NCBI GenBank assembly: GCA_002293545.1
Contig: DBDL01000190.1
Coordinates: 24,633-39,825, forward strand
Reading direction: 5' to 3'
Length of the DNA stretch: 15,193 bases
Source: Lachnoclostridium sp. UBA933
GTDB taxonomy: Bacteria; Bacillota; Clostridia; Lachnospirales; Lachnospiraceae
Both the position numbers and the translations under genes were made by a program. Within the stretch, counting starts at the first letter, position 1; each line of letters starts with the position of its first letter. The notes under the pieces are model-generated. The model had not been told where the DNA came from. It ran no database searches and saw nothing but the letters and a program-made list of their open reading frames with translations. Below, one piece after another: positions 1 through 7,975 of this stretch.

Positions 1-2171
1 TAATAACGGATTTTGGTGAAGTCCCCGCCTCGCTGATCACTATCCGCAAAATTGTTCCAACCGAAAATGTCGGTTTCTAATGAACGGTCACCGAAAGTTG
101 AAAAATAGGTTCCCCTGTCGGTACGTTCCCCGCAGCTTCCGTTAAAGAACGGATATTCTCCGCCTTCTGTCTTTTCCCACCAGAGGTCGGCAGTCTTATC
201 AAAGCCGGAGCTATAAAGCTCAACTGCTACGGAACCCGGTGTCTGACCTGAAATTTCAAGCGCATTATACTTTGTGAAATCCATCTCTTTCCCTAAGTCA
301 AGTATAAGGCTTTCATCCGTAGCTTTATATTTAATCCATAAGCCATCCGCCGGATCATACTCATACTCTGCATCACTGCGGCGTTTTGTATCCGCATTAT
401 CTGTAGGCAGGAATGTCGCAATCGGCAGCAAATCCAAATCCTCCGTTGCCGTGCCGACCGGGAATACCGTAATGTCAATCGTTTTAGATATCGCAGGATT
501 GATTTTGGACGTTACCGTAAGCTTACCGGTTCCCTCTTTCACACCCGAAATAATTCCGGAGTCTTTATCGACGATTTTCAAAATATCTTCCGTCGTCGTA
601 GACCATTCCACGGCTGTCTGTGTTGAATCGGCGGGTATCATTACAGGACGCACATAACGGTTCAGACCGATTCCGACACTGTTCGAGTTATTTGTTAATT
701 TGATGTCCAGACCTTTCAAGGGAACTGTCGTCGAATTGGACAGCAACTGTACATCATCAATATATACATTCGTAAATAATCCTCTGGCTTTATAATTCCC
801 TTCATAAGTCGAACCAAAGACCATGTCAAATTCTTTCAGCTCAAGTATTTTCAAATTCGTGTCAATCGGGTCTTTCATATTTCCCTTTTTAAAATCAATA
901 AACTTATCGACGAATTTGACCGTTTTATCATTTTGTGCACCGCTGAATCCAGGTGATACCGCATTCTTGTCACCGGGATAACCGGTATAATACATCGGGA
1001 AATTCTTATAGCTGTCTTTTTTCCCGTCTACGGCAAATTCCGTGCTGGGACCTTCTGCCATAGGTGTTTCTATTTTGTATTTCATCTCTTCTTCCAGCCC
1101 TTTTACGGTTGCTGACGAGCTGGCAAAATAATATTTTTCATTTAAGTGGTTTGGTTTGTCAAAATATGCCTTGATCCCTTTATACTGACAATCCGCCGCA
1201 TTGCTTTCCACTTTGGTCTTGAATGTGAAGCCTACAAAATCATCCAGTTTCGGGTCATCACTTACTTCCTTTACATTCGGAAGCGAAGCCAGATTGATTG
1301 TAAAAATCGGTGCAAAGTCGAATGCCTGCTGTGTCCCGTTATAATCAAGCTTCAGAACTTTATTATTCGGATTGGTCGGGTCTTTTTGCACCGTTGCGAT
1401 TGCGGCATTCGGAAAGTTGGCTGTTGTAGTCTTCCATTTGTGCCCAATCGGATACTTTTCAAAATTCTCTACCATCGTACGTCTTCTCGGATCCGGCTTT
1501 GGTGTAGGCGGTAATGTAGGAGGTATATAACCTTTTACGCTTACCTTGCATTTTGCCTTTTTGTTGCTTCCGTCTTTTGCTGTGGCGGTAATCGTTGCCT
1601 TTCCGCCTCCGACCGGTATAACAACCCCGTATGAATTTACGGTGGCAACTTTTTTATTGCTGGATTTCCATTTAACTTTTTTGAGAGTTGCTTTTTTCGG
1701 TGAATACTTAACTTTTAAAACCTTACCGTTCTTTCTCTCTTCTAATTTGAGAGTTTTCGGCTTCATCTTGATTGATTTCACCGGTGTGCCGATTTTCACA
1801 GTTACGACTGTTTTTTTCTTTTTATTCTTTTTGGAAGTAATTGTGATTTTCGCTTTGCTTCCTGCTTTTCCTTTGGCTTTTACCACACCCTTTTTGGATA
1901 CGGTCAATACTTTAGGATTGTCCGATTTGTATGTAACTTTTTTATTTGCTGCCTTATTCGGCGAAACCTTAACTTCCGGTTTCAATTTTAATGTTTTGCC
2001 GGGTGCTACGACCATTGTTTTAGAAATCATTTTCACACTGGACACTTTGACTTTTTTTGCTGATGCTGTCCCCGGCATAACCGCTGCTGATGCTGCAATC
2101 ATTGAGAACATCAACATGACAGCGATAACGCTATGCAAAACTTTTGATGATCTTTTTCTCAACTGATTCAT
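1..2171 (-). CDS. Secreted Ig-like (Big_2-type) surface protein, 3' end outside window
   Basis: The frame is open for 723 codons from ATG (2171-2169) to the left edge, so the C-terminus is missing. GGGGGA lies 5 nt before the ATG. Residues 1-38 form a signal peptide: basic start, hydrophobic core around 13-32, and a likely cut after TASA. Two very Lys-rich Ig-like repeats follow (about 41-128 and 130-213); each has the bacterial Ig group 2 pattern, such as VTYKSDNPKVLTV and VKWKSSNKKVATV followed by GVV. Then comes a Pro-rich linker (about 215-230), a module of about 245 residues that I do not recognise and that ends in YIDDVQLL (about 232-478), a third Ig-like domain (about 480-570), and the start of a Trp/Gly-rich, probably beta-sandwich module (575-723). 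The layout fits a cell-surface or extracellular protein, perhaps a polysaccharide-degrading enzyme whose catalytic part lies outside the window. That function is inference; no catalytic motif is visible. Confidence 0.85.
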   Translation of the reverse strand, partial: MNQLRKRSSKVLHSVIAVMLMFSMIAASAAVMPGTASAKKVKVSSVKMISKTMVVAPGKTLKLKPEVKVSPNKAANKKVTYKSDNPKVLTVSKKGVVKAKGKAGSKAKITITSKKNKKKKTVVTVKIGTPVKSIKMKPKTLKLEERKNGKVLKVKYSPKKATLKKVKWKSSNKKVATVNSYGVVIPVGGGKATITATAKDGSNKKAKCKVSVKGYIPPTLPPTPKPDPRRRTMVENFEKYPIGHKWKTTTANFPNAAIATVQKDPTNPNNKVLKLDYNGTQQAFDFAPIFTINLASLPNVKEVSDDPKLDDFVGFTFKTKVESNAADCQYKGIKAYFDKPNHLNEKYYFASSSATVKGLEEEMKYKIETPMAEGPSTEFAVDGKKDSYKNFPMYYTGYPGDKNAVSPGFSGAQNDKTVKFVDKFIDFKKGNMKDPIDTNLKILELKEFDMVFGSTYEGNYKARGLFTNVYIDDVQLLSNSTTVPLKGLDIKLTNNSNSVGIGLNRYVRPVMIPADSTQTAVEWSTTTEDILKIVDKDSGIISGVKEGTGKLTVTSKINPAISKTIDITVFPVGTATEDLDLLPIATFLPTDNADTKRRSDAEYEYDPADGLWIKYKATDESLILDLGKEMDFTKYNALEISGQTPGSVAVELYSSGFDKTADLWWEKTEGGEYPFFNGSCGERTDRGTYFSTFGDRSLETDIFGWNNFADSDQRGGDFTKIRY

Positions 2172-2200
2172 TTTGTTCCCCCTTTTATTGTTCAAATTTA

Positions 2201-2214
2201 GTATCACGAGATAC
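2201..2214 (-). other. Small hairpin in 5' UTR of the surface protein gene
   Basis: GTATC-ACGA-GATAC is a 5-bp inverted repeat with a 4-nt loop. It lies between the predicted start site (about 2222) and the ribosome binding site of the leftward gene. It could be an mRNA-stabilising hairpin or an operator. The evidence is the repeat alone. Confidence 0.3.
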
Positions 2215-2228
2215 CGGCACTTGAAATT

Positions 2229-2257
2229 ATTATAGCATTTTCTTTATTTGAATGCAA
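2229..2257 (-). promoter_or_regulatory. Sigma-A promoter of the surface protein gene
   Basis: On the minus strand TTGCAT (2257-2252) is followed by a 17-nt spacer and TATAAT (2234-2229). A TG one base before the -10 box gives an extended -10. The predicted start is near 2222, leaving a leader of about 50 nt. Confidence 0.75.
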
Positions 2258-2331
2258 TACCATTTTTCAAAATTGTAAAAATTGTAACATCGGGCAAATC
2301 ACTAAAAAGCTGACACTTGCGTGCCTTTTCC

Positions 2332-2360
2332 TTGACAAAATCATAAATACTGCATAGAAT
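2332..2360 (+). promoter_or_regulatory. Sigma-A promoter of the cysE operon
   Basis: TTGACA (2332-2337), 17-nt spacer, TAGAAT (2355-2360). The predicted start is near 2367, giving a cysE leader of about 155 nt. The position rules out the in-frame ATG at 2370 as the real start, because that codon would be practically at +1 with no ribosome binding site. Confidence 0.8.
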
Positions 2361-2366
2361 GTATAC

Positions 2367-2522
2367 TAAATGTATCCTCCCCAAAATGTTTACTCCGGGT
2401 TTTCAGGGGATGATGCATCCGTGTGCCGCATCCTTATCATTTGTACGGCATACCGGAGGAATACACGGCCGGATACCGTGTATTCTGACCATAAATATAT
2501 TGCAGCAGAAAGGAATACCGCA
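2367..2522 (+). promoter_or_regulatory. Structured 5' leader of cysE
   Basis: The transcribed leader holds a perfect 10-bp hairpin (GAATACACGG at 2459-2468, loop of 7, CCGTGTATTC at 2476-2485). Upstream are weaker, mutually exclusive pairings: GGATG 2408-2412 with CATCC 2416-2420 or with the CATCC at 2429-2433, and GTGCCG 2423-2428 with CGGCAT 2446-2451. No run of T follows the large hairpin, so it is not a plain terminator. I see no T-box sequence and no SAM-I riboswitch core. A regulatory role in cysteine synthesis is possible but is inference. Confidence 0.4.
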
Positions 2523-3197
2523 ATGGGCTTTTTGAAAACATTTCGTGAAGAAATTCAAATCATACGTGAACGCGACCCGGCAATCAAATCTAATCTGGAA
2601 GTGTTTTTATATCCGAGTGTCCGCGCCGTCTTAAAATACCGCAGATCTCATTCCCTGTATAAGAAAAAACATTATTTTCTGGCAAGATGGATTTCCCAGA
2701 GGAGCGCACGGAAAACGGGAATAGAAATTCATCCCGGTGCAACGATCGGCAAGGGATTTTTTATTGATCACGGTCACGGTGTTGTAATCGGGGAAACCAC
2801 GGTAATCGGCGACAATGTAACCCTGTATCAGGGAGTGACTCTCGGCGGCACCGGGAAAGAACAGGGGAAACGTCATCCGACCATTGAAAATGATGTTATG
2901 ATTAGTGCGGGCGCAAAGATTCTCGGTTCCTTTACCGTAGGCGCCGGCTCAAAGGTCGGTGCGGGTTCTGTTGTGCTGGAGGAGGTTCCGCCCAACTCTA
3001 CGGTGGTCGGCGTTCCGGGAAGAATCGTCAAACGGGACAACATCCGGATTCCCGCCGAGGATTTGGACCAAATCCATCTGCCGGACCCTGTCCGCAATGA
3101 CATTCTGGCATTACAGAAGGAAAATAAAGAACTCAGAAAACTGATTACGGAGGTATTGAATGAAACAAAAACATACTCTTCCCAACATGATTTATGA
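2523..3197 (+). CDS. cysE: Serine O-acetyltransferase
   Basis: The enzyme transfers acetyl from acetyl-CoA to L-serine, giving O-acetylserine, the first step of cysteine synthesis in the cytosol. The protein has 224 residues, the usual size of the short Gram-positive form. An N-terminal helical part (1-65) precedes the left-handed beta-helix of hexapeptide repeats (about 68-160). The active-site segment IDHGHG (81-86) carries the His equivalent to the catalytic His of E. coli CysE (H83), and [16 protein letters not shown] (104-119) forms the acetyl-CoA/serine site loop. The start is ATG 2523 with AAAGGAA a few nt upstream; the family N-terminus [10 protein letters not shown] matches it. An in-frame ATG at 2370 would add 51 unrelated residues and is rejected. 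First gene of the cysE-mrnC-rlmB-ispF operon; it overlaps mrnC by 38 nt. Confidence 0.95.
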   Translation: MGFLKTFREEIQIIRERDPAIKSNLEVFLYPSVRAVLKYRRSHSLYKKKHYFLARWISQRSARKTGIEIHPGATIGKGFFIDHGHGVVIGETTVIGDNVTLYQGVTLGGTGKEQGKRHPTIENDVMISAGAKILGSFTVGAGSKVGAGSVVLEEVPPNSTVVGVPGRIVKRDNIRIPAEDLDQIHLPDPVRNDILALQKENKELRKLITEVLNETKTYSSQHDL

Positions 3198-3600
3198 TAC
3201 GTTTCAGATGAACCCTTCCGTTATCGGGCATTATTCTCCGCTGACGCTTGCATATATCGGCGATTCGATTTATGATATGATTATACGGACCCTTTTGGTC
3301 GGCAGAGCAAATGCCCCGGTCAAAAAGCTGCACCGAAAAGCCAGCGGGATTGTAAATGCCGAAGCACAAGCGAACTTGCTTCTTATGATAAAAAAAGATT
3401 TGACAGAAGAAGAACTCCGTATTTTCAAAAGAGGAAAAAACGCCAAGCCTGCATCAGCCGCAAAAAATGCAAAGCTGCATGATTATAAGACAGCAACCGG
3501 TTTTGAAACACTCGTCGGTTTTTTGTATCTTACCGGTCATATGGACAGGGTGCTGGAACTGACAAAAATGGGATTAACACGAATGGAGATAAACCTTTGA
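3160..3600 (+). CDS. mrnC: Mini-ribonuclease III (MrnC), 23S rRNA maturation
   Basis: A 146-residue RNase III-like nuclease without the double-stranded RNA binding domain. In Bacillus, Mini-III trims the ends of 23S pre-rRNA in the 50S particle. The family signatures are present: [10 protein letters not shown] (30-39) with the catalytic-region Asp35, FKRGKNAK, and the [16 protein letters not shown] segment near the C-terminus. The gene starts within the last 38 nt of cysE at ATG 3160, with GGAGG 6 nt upstream (3149-3153). In Bacillus cysS lies between cysE and mrnC; here it is absent. The neighbour rlmB also acts on 23S rRNA. Confidence 0.93.
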   Translation: MKQKHTLPNMIYDTFQMNPSVIGHYSPLTLAYIGDSIYDMIIRTLLVGRANAPVKKLHRKASGIVNAEAQANLLLMIKKDLTEEELRIFKRGKNAKPASAAKNAKLHDYKTATGFETLVGFLYLTGHMDRVLELTKMGLTRMEINL

Positions 3601-4364
3601 GCGAAAAAAAATCAGAACATTTACAGGGGAATGAAAATAAACTGGAAGGAAGAAATTCTGTTTTGGAAGCTTATCGGTCCGGCAGGACAATCGACCGGAT
3701 TTATATACTCAAGGACTGTACGGACGGACCGGTCCAAAATATTTTACGGGAAGCCAAAAAAGCAAATTCCATCATTGATTTTCTCTCCAGGGACAAGCTG
3801 GACCGGATATCCGATTACGGGAAGCATCAGGGGGTAATCGCCATTGCCGCCGCTTATTCATACGGTACTGTTGAAGATATGTTTGCATTGGCGGCAAAAC
3901 GAAACGAACCGCCTTTTCTGTTTTTACTGGACGGGGTTGAAGACCCGCACAATCTGGGAGCGGTTATCCGTACGGCAAACCTGGCGGGCGCACACGGCGT
4001 TATCATTCCGAAGCGCCGCGCCGCAGGCTTAACCGGTATTGCCGCAAAGGCTTCCGCCGGAGCGCTTCATTACACACCGGTGGCAAAGGTTACAAATCTA
4101 TCGGTTACTATGGACGAATTGAAAGACAGAGGCATATGGTTTGTCTGCGCCGATATGAACGGCGATATGATGTACGGGCAGAATCTGACCGGACCGATTG
4201 GTCTGGTGATTGGAAATGAGGGGAGCGGCGTCAGCCGGTTAGTAAAAGAAAAATGTGATTATTCTGCCGCCATTCCGATGAAAGGCGATATTGATTCACT
4301 GAATGTATCCGTTGCGGCGGGTGTGCTTGCCTATGAAATCGTACGGCAGAGAGAACAGAAATGA
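3597..4364 (+). CDS. rlmB: 23S rRNA (guanosine-2'-O)-methyltransferase RlmB-type
   Basis: A SPOUT-class (TrmH family) methyltransferase of 255 residues that probably 2'-O-methylates a guanosine of 23S rRNA (G2251 in E. coli numbering). An N-terminal substrate-binding domain (about 14-95, beginning EGRNSVLEA) precedes the knotted SAM-binding domain. The three conserved motifs are visible: [20 protein letters not shown] (115-134), LVIGNEGSG (203-211) and [19 protein letters not shown] (226-244). The start is TTG at 3597, which overlaps the mrnC stop codon by three bases in the sequence TTGA; GGAGAT (3585-3590) lies 6 nt upstream. Tight translational coupling with mrnC fits a shared role in large-subunit rRNA maturation. 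Exact target nucleotide is inferred from family. Confidence 0.9.
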   Translation: MSEKKSEHLQGNENKLEGRNSVLEAYRSGRTIDRIYILKDCTDGPVQNILREAKKANSIIDFLSRDKLDRISDYGKHQGVIAIAAAYSYGTVEDMFALAAKRNEPPFLFLLDGVEDPHNLGAVIRTANLAGAHGVIIPKRRAAGLTGIAAKASAGALHYTPVAKVTNLSVTMDELKDRGIWFVCADMNGDMMYGQNLTGPIGLVIGNEGSGVSRLVKEKCDYSAAIPMKGDIDSLNVSVAAGVLAYEIVRQREQK

Positions 4365-4371
4365 GGTATTT

Positions 4372-4986
4372 ATGAGAATAGGAATGGGGTATGACGTACA
4401 CAAATTGGTTTCCGGAAGAGATTTAATTATAGGAGGAGTAACGATTCCGTTTGAAAAGGGTCTGCTCGGACACTCGGATGCGGACGTACTTATCCACGCC
4501 ATCATCGACGCGCTGCTTGGAGCGGCGTCACTCGGAGATATCGGAACACATTTTCCGGATTCGGATCAAGCCTACCGGGGAATCTCCAGCATTGAATTAC
4601 TGAAAAACGTCGGAACGCTTCTTGAGCAAAATCTGTATGTGATTGAAAATATTGATGCGTCTGTCATCGCACAGGAACCGAAGATATCACCCTATATACA
4701 GAACATGCGGCTGACGATTTCCGGCGCGTTAAAGATTGAACCCAACCAAATTAATATAAAAGCTACGACGGAAGAAGGACTTGGCTTTACCGGAAACGGC
4801 GAAGGGGTATCCTCACATGCGGTCTGTTTAATTGAAAGCTTATGGAATCATCAGATTACGGCAGCCGATTCCGCTTTCAACCGGAAGACCTCGTGCGAAG
4901 GCTGTCAGGGATGCTCATCGAATCCCCAAAAACGTTTCCTTGATTCCGAAGAAATCCGGGAAAAACAGGATTCCCGCCGTAAATAA
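4372..4986 (+). CDS. ispF: 2-C-methyl-D-erythritol 2,4-cyclodiphosphate synthase with C-terminal tail
   Basis: IspF cyclises CDP-methylerythritol 2-phosphate in the non-mevalonate (MEP) isoprenoid pathway. Metal ligands are visible as D8 and H10 (GYDVH) and H42 ([13 protein letters not shown]). LGHSDAD (32-38), [11 protein letters not shown] and [15 protein letters not shown] (132-146) are family signatures. The start is ATG 4372, 7 nt after the rlmB stop, with GAGG (4363-4366) overlapping that stop. The normal fold ends near residue 157 (AVCLIESL). Here 47 residues follow, including a CEGCQGC segment (175-181) and a charged end. The last 23 codons overlap the 3' end of the convergent ATPase gene. 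The tail may be a readthrough of a lost stop or a real extension; the core identification is firm. Confidence 0.93.
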   Translation: MRIGMGYDVHKLVSGRDLIIGGVTIPFEKGLLGHSDADVLIHAIIDALLGAASLGDIGTHFPDSDQAYRGISSIELLKNVGTLLEQNLYVIENIDASVIAQEPKISPYIQNMRLTISGALKIEPNQINIKATTEEGLGFTGNGEGVSSHAVCLIESLWNHQITAADSAFNRKTSCEGCQGCSSNPQKRFLDSEEIREKQDSRRK

Positions 4987-7086
4987 AAAACTGATCAGGA
5001 TACACAGTGCGACACGTTTACGGTTCATTGGGAAACTGACAAAGAATACAACCAGTATACTGATTGCCCCTCCGATAATCAGATTTGCGGTGGCAACCCC
5101 TTCCTCCGTCAGCCCTACAAGCGGTGCGATTATGCCGACCAGACCGATACCGATAACAATCAACAGTGCGCACGGCAGGGAAATATACAGAATATGGCGT
5201 AAGAATCCGCCCGAAACCACTTTTGTGTTTTTCTCCAGCGTCAGGAAAAAACTTGGGATACCGATTGCTGTTCCGCCGATCAGGCTTAGTTGAACCGGGA
5301 TAAACGGATAACTCTGTCTTAATATGATAAACATGATACACAAAATAAGCGAATAGATGGTTTTGGTAAGATAGAGTGCGCTGACTCGTTCAATGTTGGC
5401 AATAATCGTGCGTCCTTCGTCAACGATATTTGTCATTGACGCAAAATCAGAATCCATCAATACGATATGTGCGCTTTGCTTTGCGGCTGAGCTTCCCGCC
5501 GCCATAGCAATCCCGCAGTCCGCATCCTTTATGGCAAGAACATCATTTACGCCGTCACCGACCATTCCCGTAGTGTTCCCGCTCTTTTGAAAGGCATGAA
5601 TAATCCGCTGTTTTTGTTCCGGTGTCACACGTCCGAATACGGTATAATGATTGATGACCTGACAAAGCTCATCAATATCCTCCGGTAACTCCCCGGCGTC
5701 AATATACTTTCCCGCCCCTTTCAGTCCGGCTCTTAATGCAATACTGGAAACCGTAGCCGGGTTATCGCCCGATATTACTTTAATTTTTACTCCCGCATGT
5801 TCAAAGAATTGAAACGTTTCTTTTGCGTCCTCCCTGATTTCATCGGTTAAGACAATCAAGGCATAAGGACTGATTTCTTCCAGTTCTGCCGCTCTTTTTC
5901 CCAACGACCGGACACACGACAGCAACAGCACACGGCATCCTTTTTCCGTATACTTGCTGCACATACCGAGAATGGAGGTTCTTCTTTCTTCGGATATTAA
6001 AAGATCCGGCGCTCCCAAGACAAAACTTCCCCAATCTTCAAACGTAACACCGGAGTATTTCCGTTCGGAACTGAACGGCAGCGTTTCTTTTATATTTTTT
6101 TTTATTTTGGGCGGAAAACAAGCCGTCAATGCCTTGCCGGTAGCATTTTTTTCTGAATAGGCATATGTCATTGCGCGCATGATTGCTTCGATTTTTTCGG
6201 ATGTAAACGGCGCCAGCGGAATCGTTTTTATCACTTCCTGATTCCCGGTTGTAATCGTTCCTGTTTTGTCACAGCACAGCACATTAATACGCGCAAGCGC
6301 CTCGATGGCTTCCATCTCCTGAACAAGCGCCCGCTTCCGTGCAAGCCGCCCCACGCCGAGGGTAAATGAAACGCTTGTCAGCAGTACCAAGCCTTCCGGT
6401 ATCATTCCGATAATGCCTGCCGTTGTCCCGATAACTGCGGTCGCATAATCGACACCGTCCGAAATCCTCTGGACAAAATAAAGGATAATGCCGATCGGTA
6501 TAATAAAAAAACTGACGTATTTGATAATCTTTTTAATTACCGTCTGCATCTCCGATGTTGCCCGGCGTTTTGTCTTTGCTTTGATCAGAAGCTTCGCCGC
6601 ATAGCTGTCTTCCTTGATATGGGTAATCCGGCACTGCCCCTCTCCGGCAACAATAAAGCTTCCCGAATATACAGAATCGCCTCTTTTTTTTATTACCGGC
6701 TTTGACTCTCCCGTCAGCAGGGATTCATTTACTTCCAGTCCGCGGGCTTTTTCTATGATTCCGTCCGCTGCAATCTGATCACCGTTCTCCAAAAGTATCC
6801 GGTCTTCTACGGAAATTTTATTGATTGGGATTGATAGGATACCGCCTGCGGCTATCTTTTTGACGGTCGTCTGATGTACGATAGATATGGAATTGATTAG
6901 TTTCTTGACTTTCAATTCCTGAATGATGCCAATTGCCGCATTACAAATAACAATGCCCATAAAAAGCATATTTTTTATCTGCCCGGTCGAAATAATCAAT
7001 GCGGCAAGAGAACAGTTTAAAAAGTTAAAGTAGGTAAGTGTATGTGACAGAATAATTTCTTTATTCGATTTAAATACTGTTTTCAT
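4915..7086 (-). CDS. Cation-transporting P-type ATPase, CtpE-like, short N-terminus
   Basis: A 723-residue P-type ATPase. The actuator motif LLTGES (123-128), the membrane motif [10 protein letters not shown] (229-238), the phosphorylation site CDKTGT (272-277, Asp273) and the hinge GDGVND (510-515) are all present, with further membrane helices to the C-terminus. PEGLVLLT is typical of the CtpE subgroup, linked to calcium uptake in mycobacteria; the ion moved here is inference. Family members usually begin with about 30 more residues (a GL-x-x-E-V... segment) before the first helix; here the protein begins at [12 protein letters not shown]. The ATG (7086-7084) is only 2 nt behind the tRNA-Thr discriminator base (7089), with no room for a ribosome binding site, so the gene is either 5'-truncated at a rearrangement point or is translated leaderless after tRNA processing. 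No internal frameshift is seen. The 3' end overlaps ispF by 72 nt. Confidence 0.88.
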   Translation of the reverse strand: MKTVFKSNKEIILSHTLTYFNFLNCSLAALIISTGQIKNMLFMGIVICNAAIGIIQELKVKKLINSISIVHQTTVKKIAAGGILSIPINKISVEDRILLENGDQIAADGIIEKARGLEVNESLLTGESKPVIKKRGDSVYSGSFIVAGEGQCRITHIKEDSYAAKLLIKAKTKRRATSEMQTVIKKIIKYVSFFIIPIGIILYFVQRISDGVDYATAVIGTTAGIIGMIPEGLVLLTSVSFTLGVGRLARKRALVQEMEAIEALARINVLCCDKTGTITTGNQEVIKTIPLAPFTSEKIEAIMRAMTYAYSEKNATGKALTACFPPKIKKNIKETLPFSSERKYSGVTFEDWGSFVLGAPDLLISEERRTSILGMCSKYTEKGCRVLLLSCVRSLGKRAAELEEISPYALIVLTDEIREDAKETFQFFEHAGVKIKVISGDNPATVSSIALRAGLKGAGKYIDAGELPEDIDELCQVINHYTVFGRVTPEQKQRIIHAFQKSGNTTGMVGDGVNDVLAIKDADCGIAMAAGSSAAKQSAHIVLMDSDFASMTNIVDEGRTIIANIERVSALYLTKTIYSLILCIMFIILRQSYPFIPVQLSLIGGTAIGIPSFFLTLEKNTKVVSGGFLRHILYISLPCALLIVIGIGLVGIIAPLVGLTEEGVATANLIIGGAISILVVFFVSFPMNRKRVALCILISFLFTAGILFFPDFFGIKETFLGIR

Positions 7087-7088
7087 AA

Positions 7089-7161
7089 AGCTAGCGACGG
7101 GAATCGAACCCGTGACCTCCTCACTACCAATGAGGTGCGCTACCTACTGTGCCACGCCAGC
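7089..7161 (-). tRNA. tRNA-Thr (anticodon GGT)
   Basis: Cloverleaf on the minus strand: acceptor GCTGGCG (7161-7155) pairs with CGCTAGC (7096-7090) with one G-T wobble. The anticodon stem CCTCA/TGAGG encloses TTGGTAG, anticodon GGT, reading ACC/ACT. The T arm ACGGG-TTCGATT-CCCGT is perfect. Discriminator T at 7089; no CCA encoded. The D stem GCAC/GCGC has an A12-C23 mismatch, and base 38 is G where A is more usual. These may be tolerated or mark a decaying gene. It has its own promoter and lies directly before the ATPase start codon. Confidence 0.88.
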
Positions 7162-7192
7162 AATGTGCAAGACTTCGTCTTCACAATAACGT

Positions 7193-7222
7193 ATTCTACC
7201 ATAACGGCAATTCTTTTGTCAA
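7193..7222 (-). promoter_or_regulatory. Sigma-A promoter of tRNA-Thr (and probably the ATPase)
   Basis: Minus strand TTGACA (7222-7217), 18-nt spacer, TAGAAT (7198-7193). The predicted start near 7186 leaves a 5' leader of about 25 nt with a small hairpin AAGAC-TTC-GTCTT (7169-7181, plus-strand reading). No other promoter is possible between the tRNA and the ATPase, so the two are probably co-transcribed. Confidence 0.75.
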
Positions 7223-7260
7223 TCCATATTATCGTATTCATCTAATTATTTCTTGTTCCC

Positions 7261-7875
7261 TTATTTCTTGCGCAGCTTCATCCGGATTCTCTGCAGCGCA
7301 TTGTCAATTGATTTGGGCGTTTTATTCAATATCACCGCAATCTTTTGATAGTCCTCCCCTTCCAAATATAAATCCAGGACTTTGTTTTCAAATAAGCTCA
7401 GTTTGTCTTTCAGTACCTTTTTCATCTGCAGCAGCGTTTCTTTCCCAATCACAATTGTTTCGGGATTATCTACTTCATTGGGCAGAAGCGTATCCGCCAA
7501 TATGGTAACCGATTCGTTTTCCGAAGCATCGGTATTCAGCGGCGTGTAAAGAGAGATATATGAGTTCAGCGGTGTATTTTTTAATCTTCTCGATGCTTTA
7601 ACCGCGTTGTATAGCTGTCTTGTGATGCACAGCTCCGCAAAGCCTAAAAAACTGACTCCTTTTTTCGGCGAATAATCCCTTGTCGCTTTGTAAAGACCAA
7701 TCATCCCTTCCTGAATCAAATCGTCATGATCCCCCCCGACAAGATATAGTGTGCGTGCTTTTTTCTTTACAAGATTTTTGTAACGCTCCATTAAAAAGTC
7801 AATCGCCGAATCATCACCGTTTTGACCGTAAGCAATAATTTCTTCATCGGAAAAAGTTCTCCAGTCACGCTGCAT
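7261..7875 (-). CDS. sigH: RNA polymerase sigma-H (Spo0H) family factor
   Basis: A 204-residue sigma-70 family factor close to Bacillus SigH, which directs early sporulation and transition-phase genes. Region 2 is recognised by the segment DDLIQEGMIGLYKATRDY and by FLGFAELCITRQLYNAVKASRR; then the SigH-type PLNSYISL follows, and region 4 ends with the DNA-binding helix KTPKSIDNALQRIRMKLRKK. Start chosen at ATG 7875-7873: GGGGGAG (7887-7881) lies 5 nt upstream. An in-frame ATG at 7905 has no ribosome binding site and lies upstream of the predicted -10 box. In Bacillus sigH closes the gltX-cysES-mrnC-rlmB block; here it lies near mrnC-rlmB but in the opposite direction, across the ATPase and tRNA-Thr. 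Confidence 0.93.
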   Translation of the reverse strand: MQRDWRTFSDEEIIAYGQNGDDSAIDFLMERYKNLVKKKARTLYLVGGDHDDLIQEGMIGLYKATRDYSPKKGVSFLGFAELCITRQLYNAVKASRRLKNTPLNSYISLYTPLNTDASENESVTILADTLLPNEVDNPETIVIGKETLLQMKKVLKDKLSLFENKVLDLYLEGEDYQKIAVILNKTPKSIDNALQRIRMKLRKK

Positions 7876-7893
7876 GATTTCTCCCCCATTTGA

Positions 7894-7920
7894 TTTATAA
7901 CACACTTCTCAATATGACAA
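7894..7920 (-). promoter_or_regulatory. Possible extended -10 promoter of sigH
   Basis: Minus strand TGTTATAAAT contains a TGn-TATAAA extended -10 (TATAAA 7899-7894). A TTGTCA -35-like box lies 15 nt upstream (7920-7915), closer than usual. The predicted start near 7887 would leave a leader of about 12 nt. The -35-like box overlaps the T tract of the tRNA terminator. Confidence 0.45.
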
Positions 7921-7945
7921 AAAGGTGCGGCTGAAAACACGCACC
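7919..7945 (-). terminator. Rho-independent terminator of the tRNA-Val/tRNA-Met unit
   Basis: Minus strand GGTGCG (7945-7940), 10-nt loop, CGCACC (7929-7924), then TTTTT (7923-7919). It lies 31 nt after the tRNA-Met discriminator base and just before sigH. Confidence 0.75.
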
Positions 7946-7975
7946 TCCGGACTTTGCTTTCAAAGCCCTCACCAG

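Noticed and set aside
1546..2166. Rightward hydrophobic 206-codon frame
   Set aside because: It is the antisense of the Lys-rich Ig-like repeats (Lys codons read as Phe/Leu on the other strand) and has no family features.
2370..2522. Longer cysE start at ATG 2370
   Set aside because: It would lie at the predicted transcription start, has no ribosome binding site, and adds 51 residues foreign to CysE.
2367..2522. T-box or SAM riboswitch before cysE
   Set aside because: The conserved T-box bulge sequence and the SAM-I core are not present; only unassigned hairpins remain.
2386..2535. A 49-codon leader reading frame with two Cys codons before cysE
   Set aside because: No ribosome binding site and no clustered Cys codons as expected of a cysteine attenuator peptide; it overlaps cysE by chance.
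7876..7905. Upstream start of sigH at ATG 7905
   Set aside because: The codon precedes the predicted -10 box and lacks a ribosome binding site, while ATG 7875 has GGGGGAG at the right distance.
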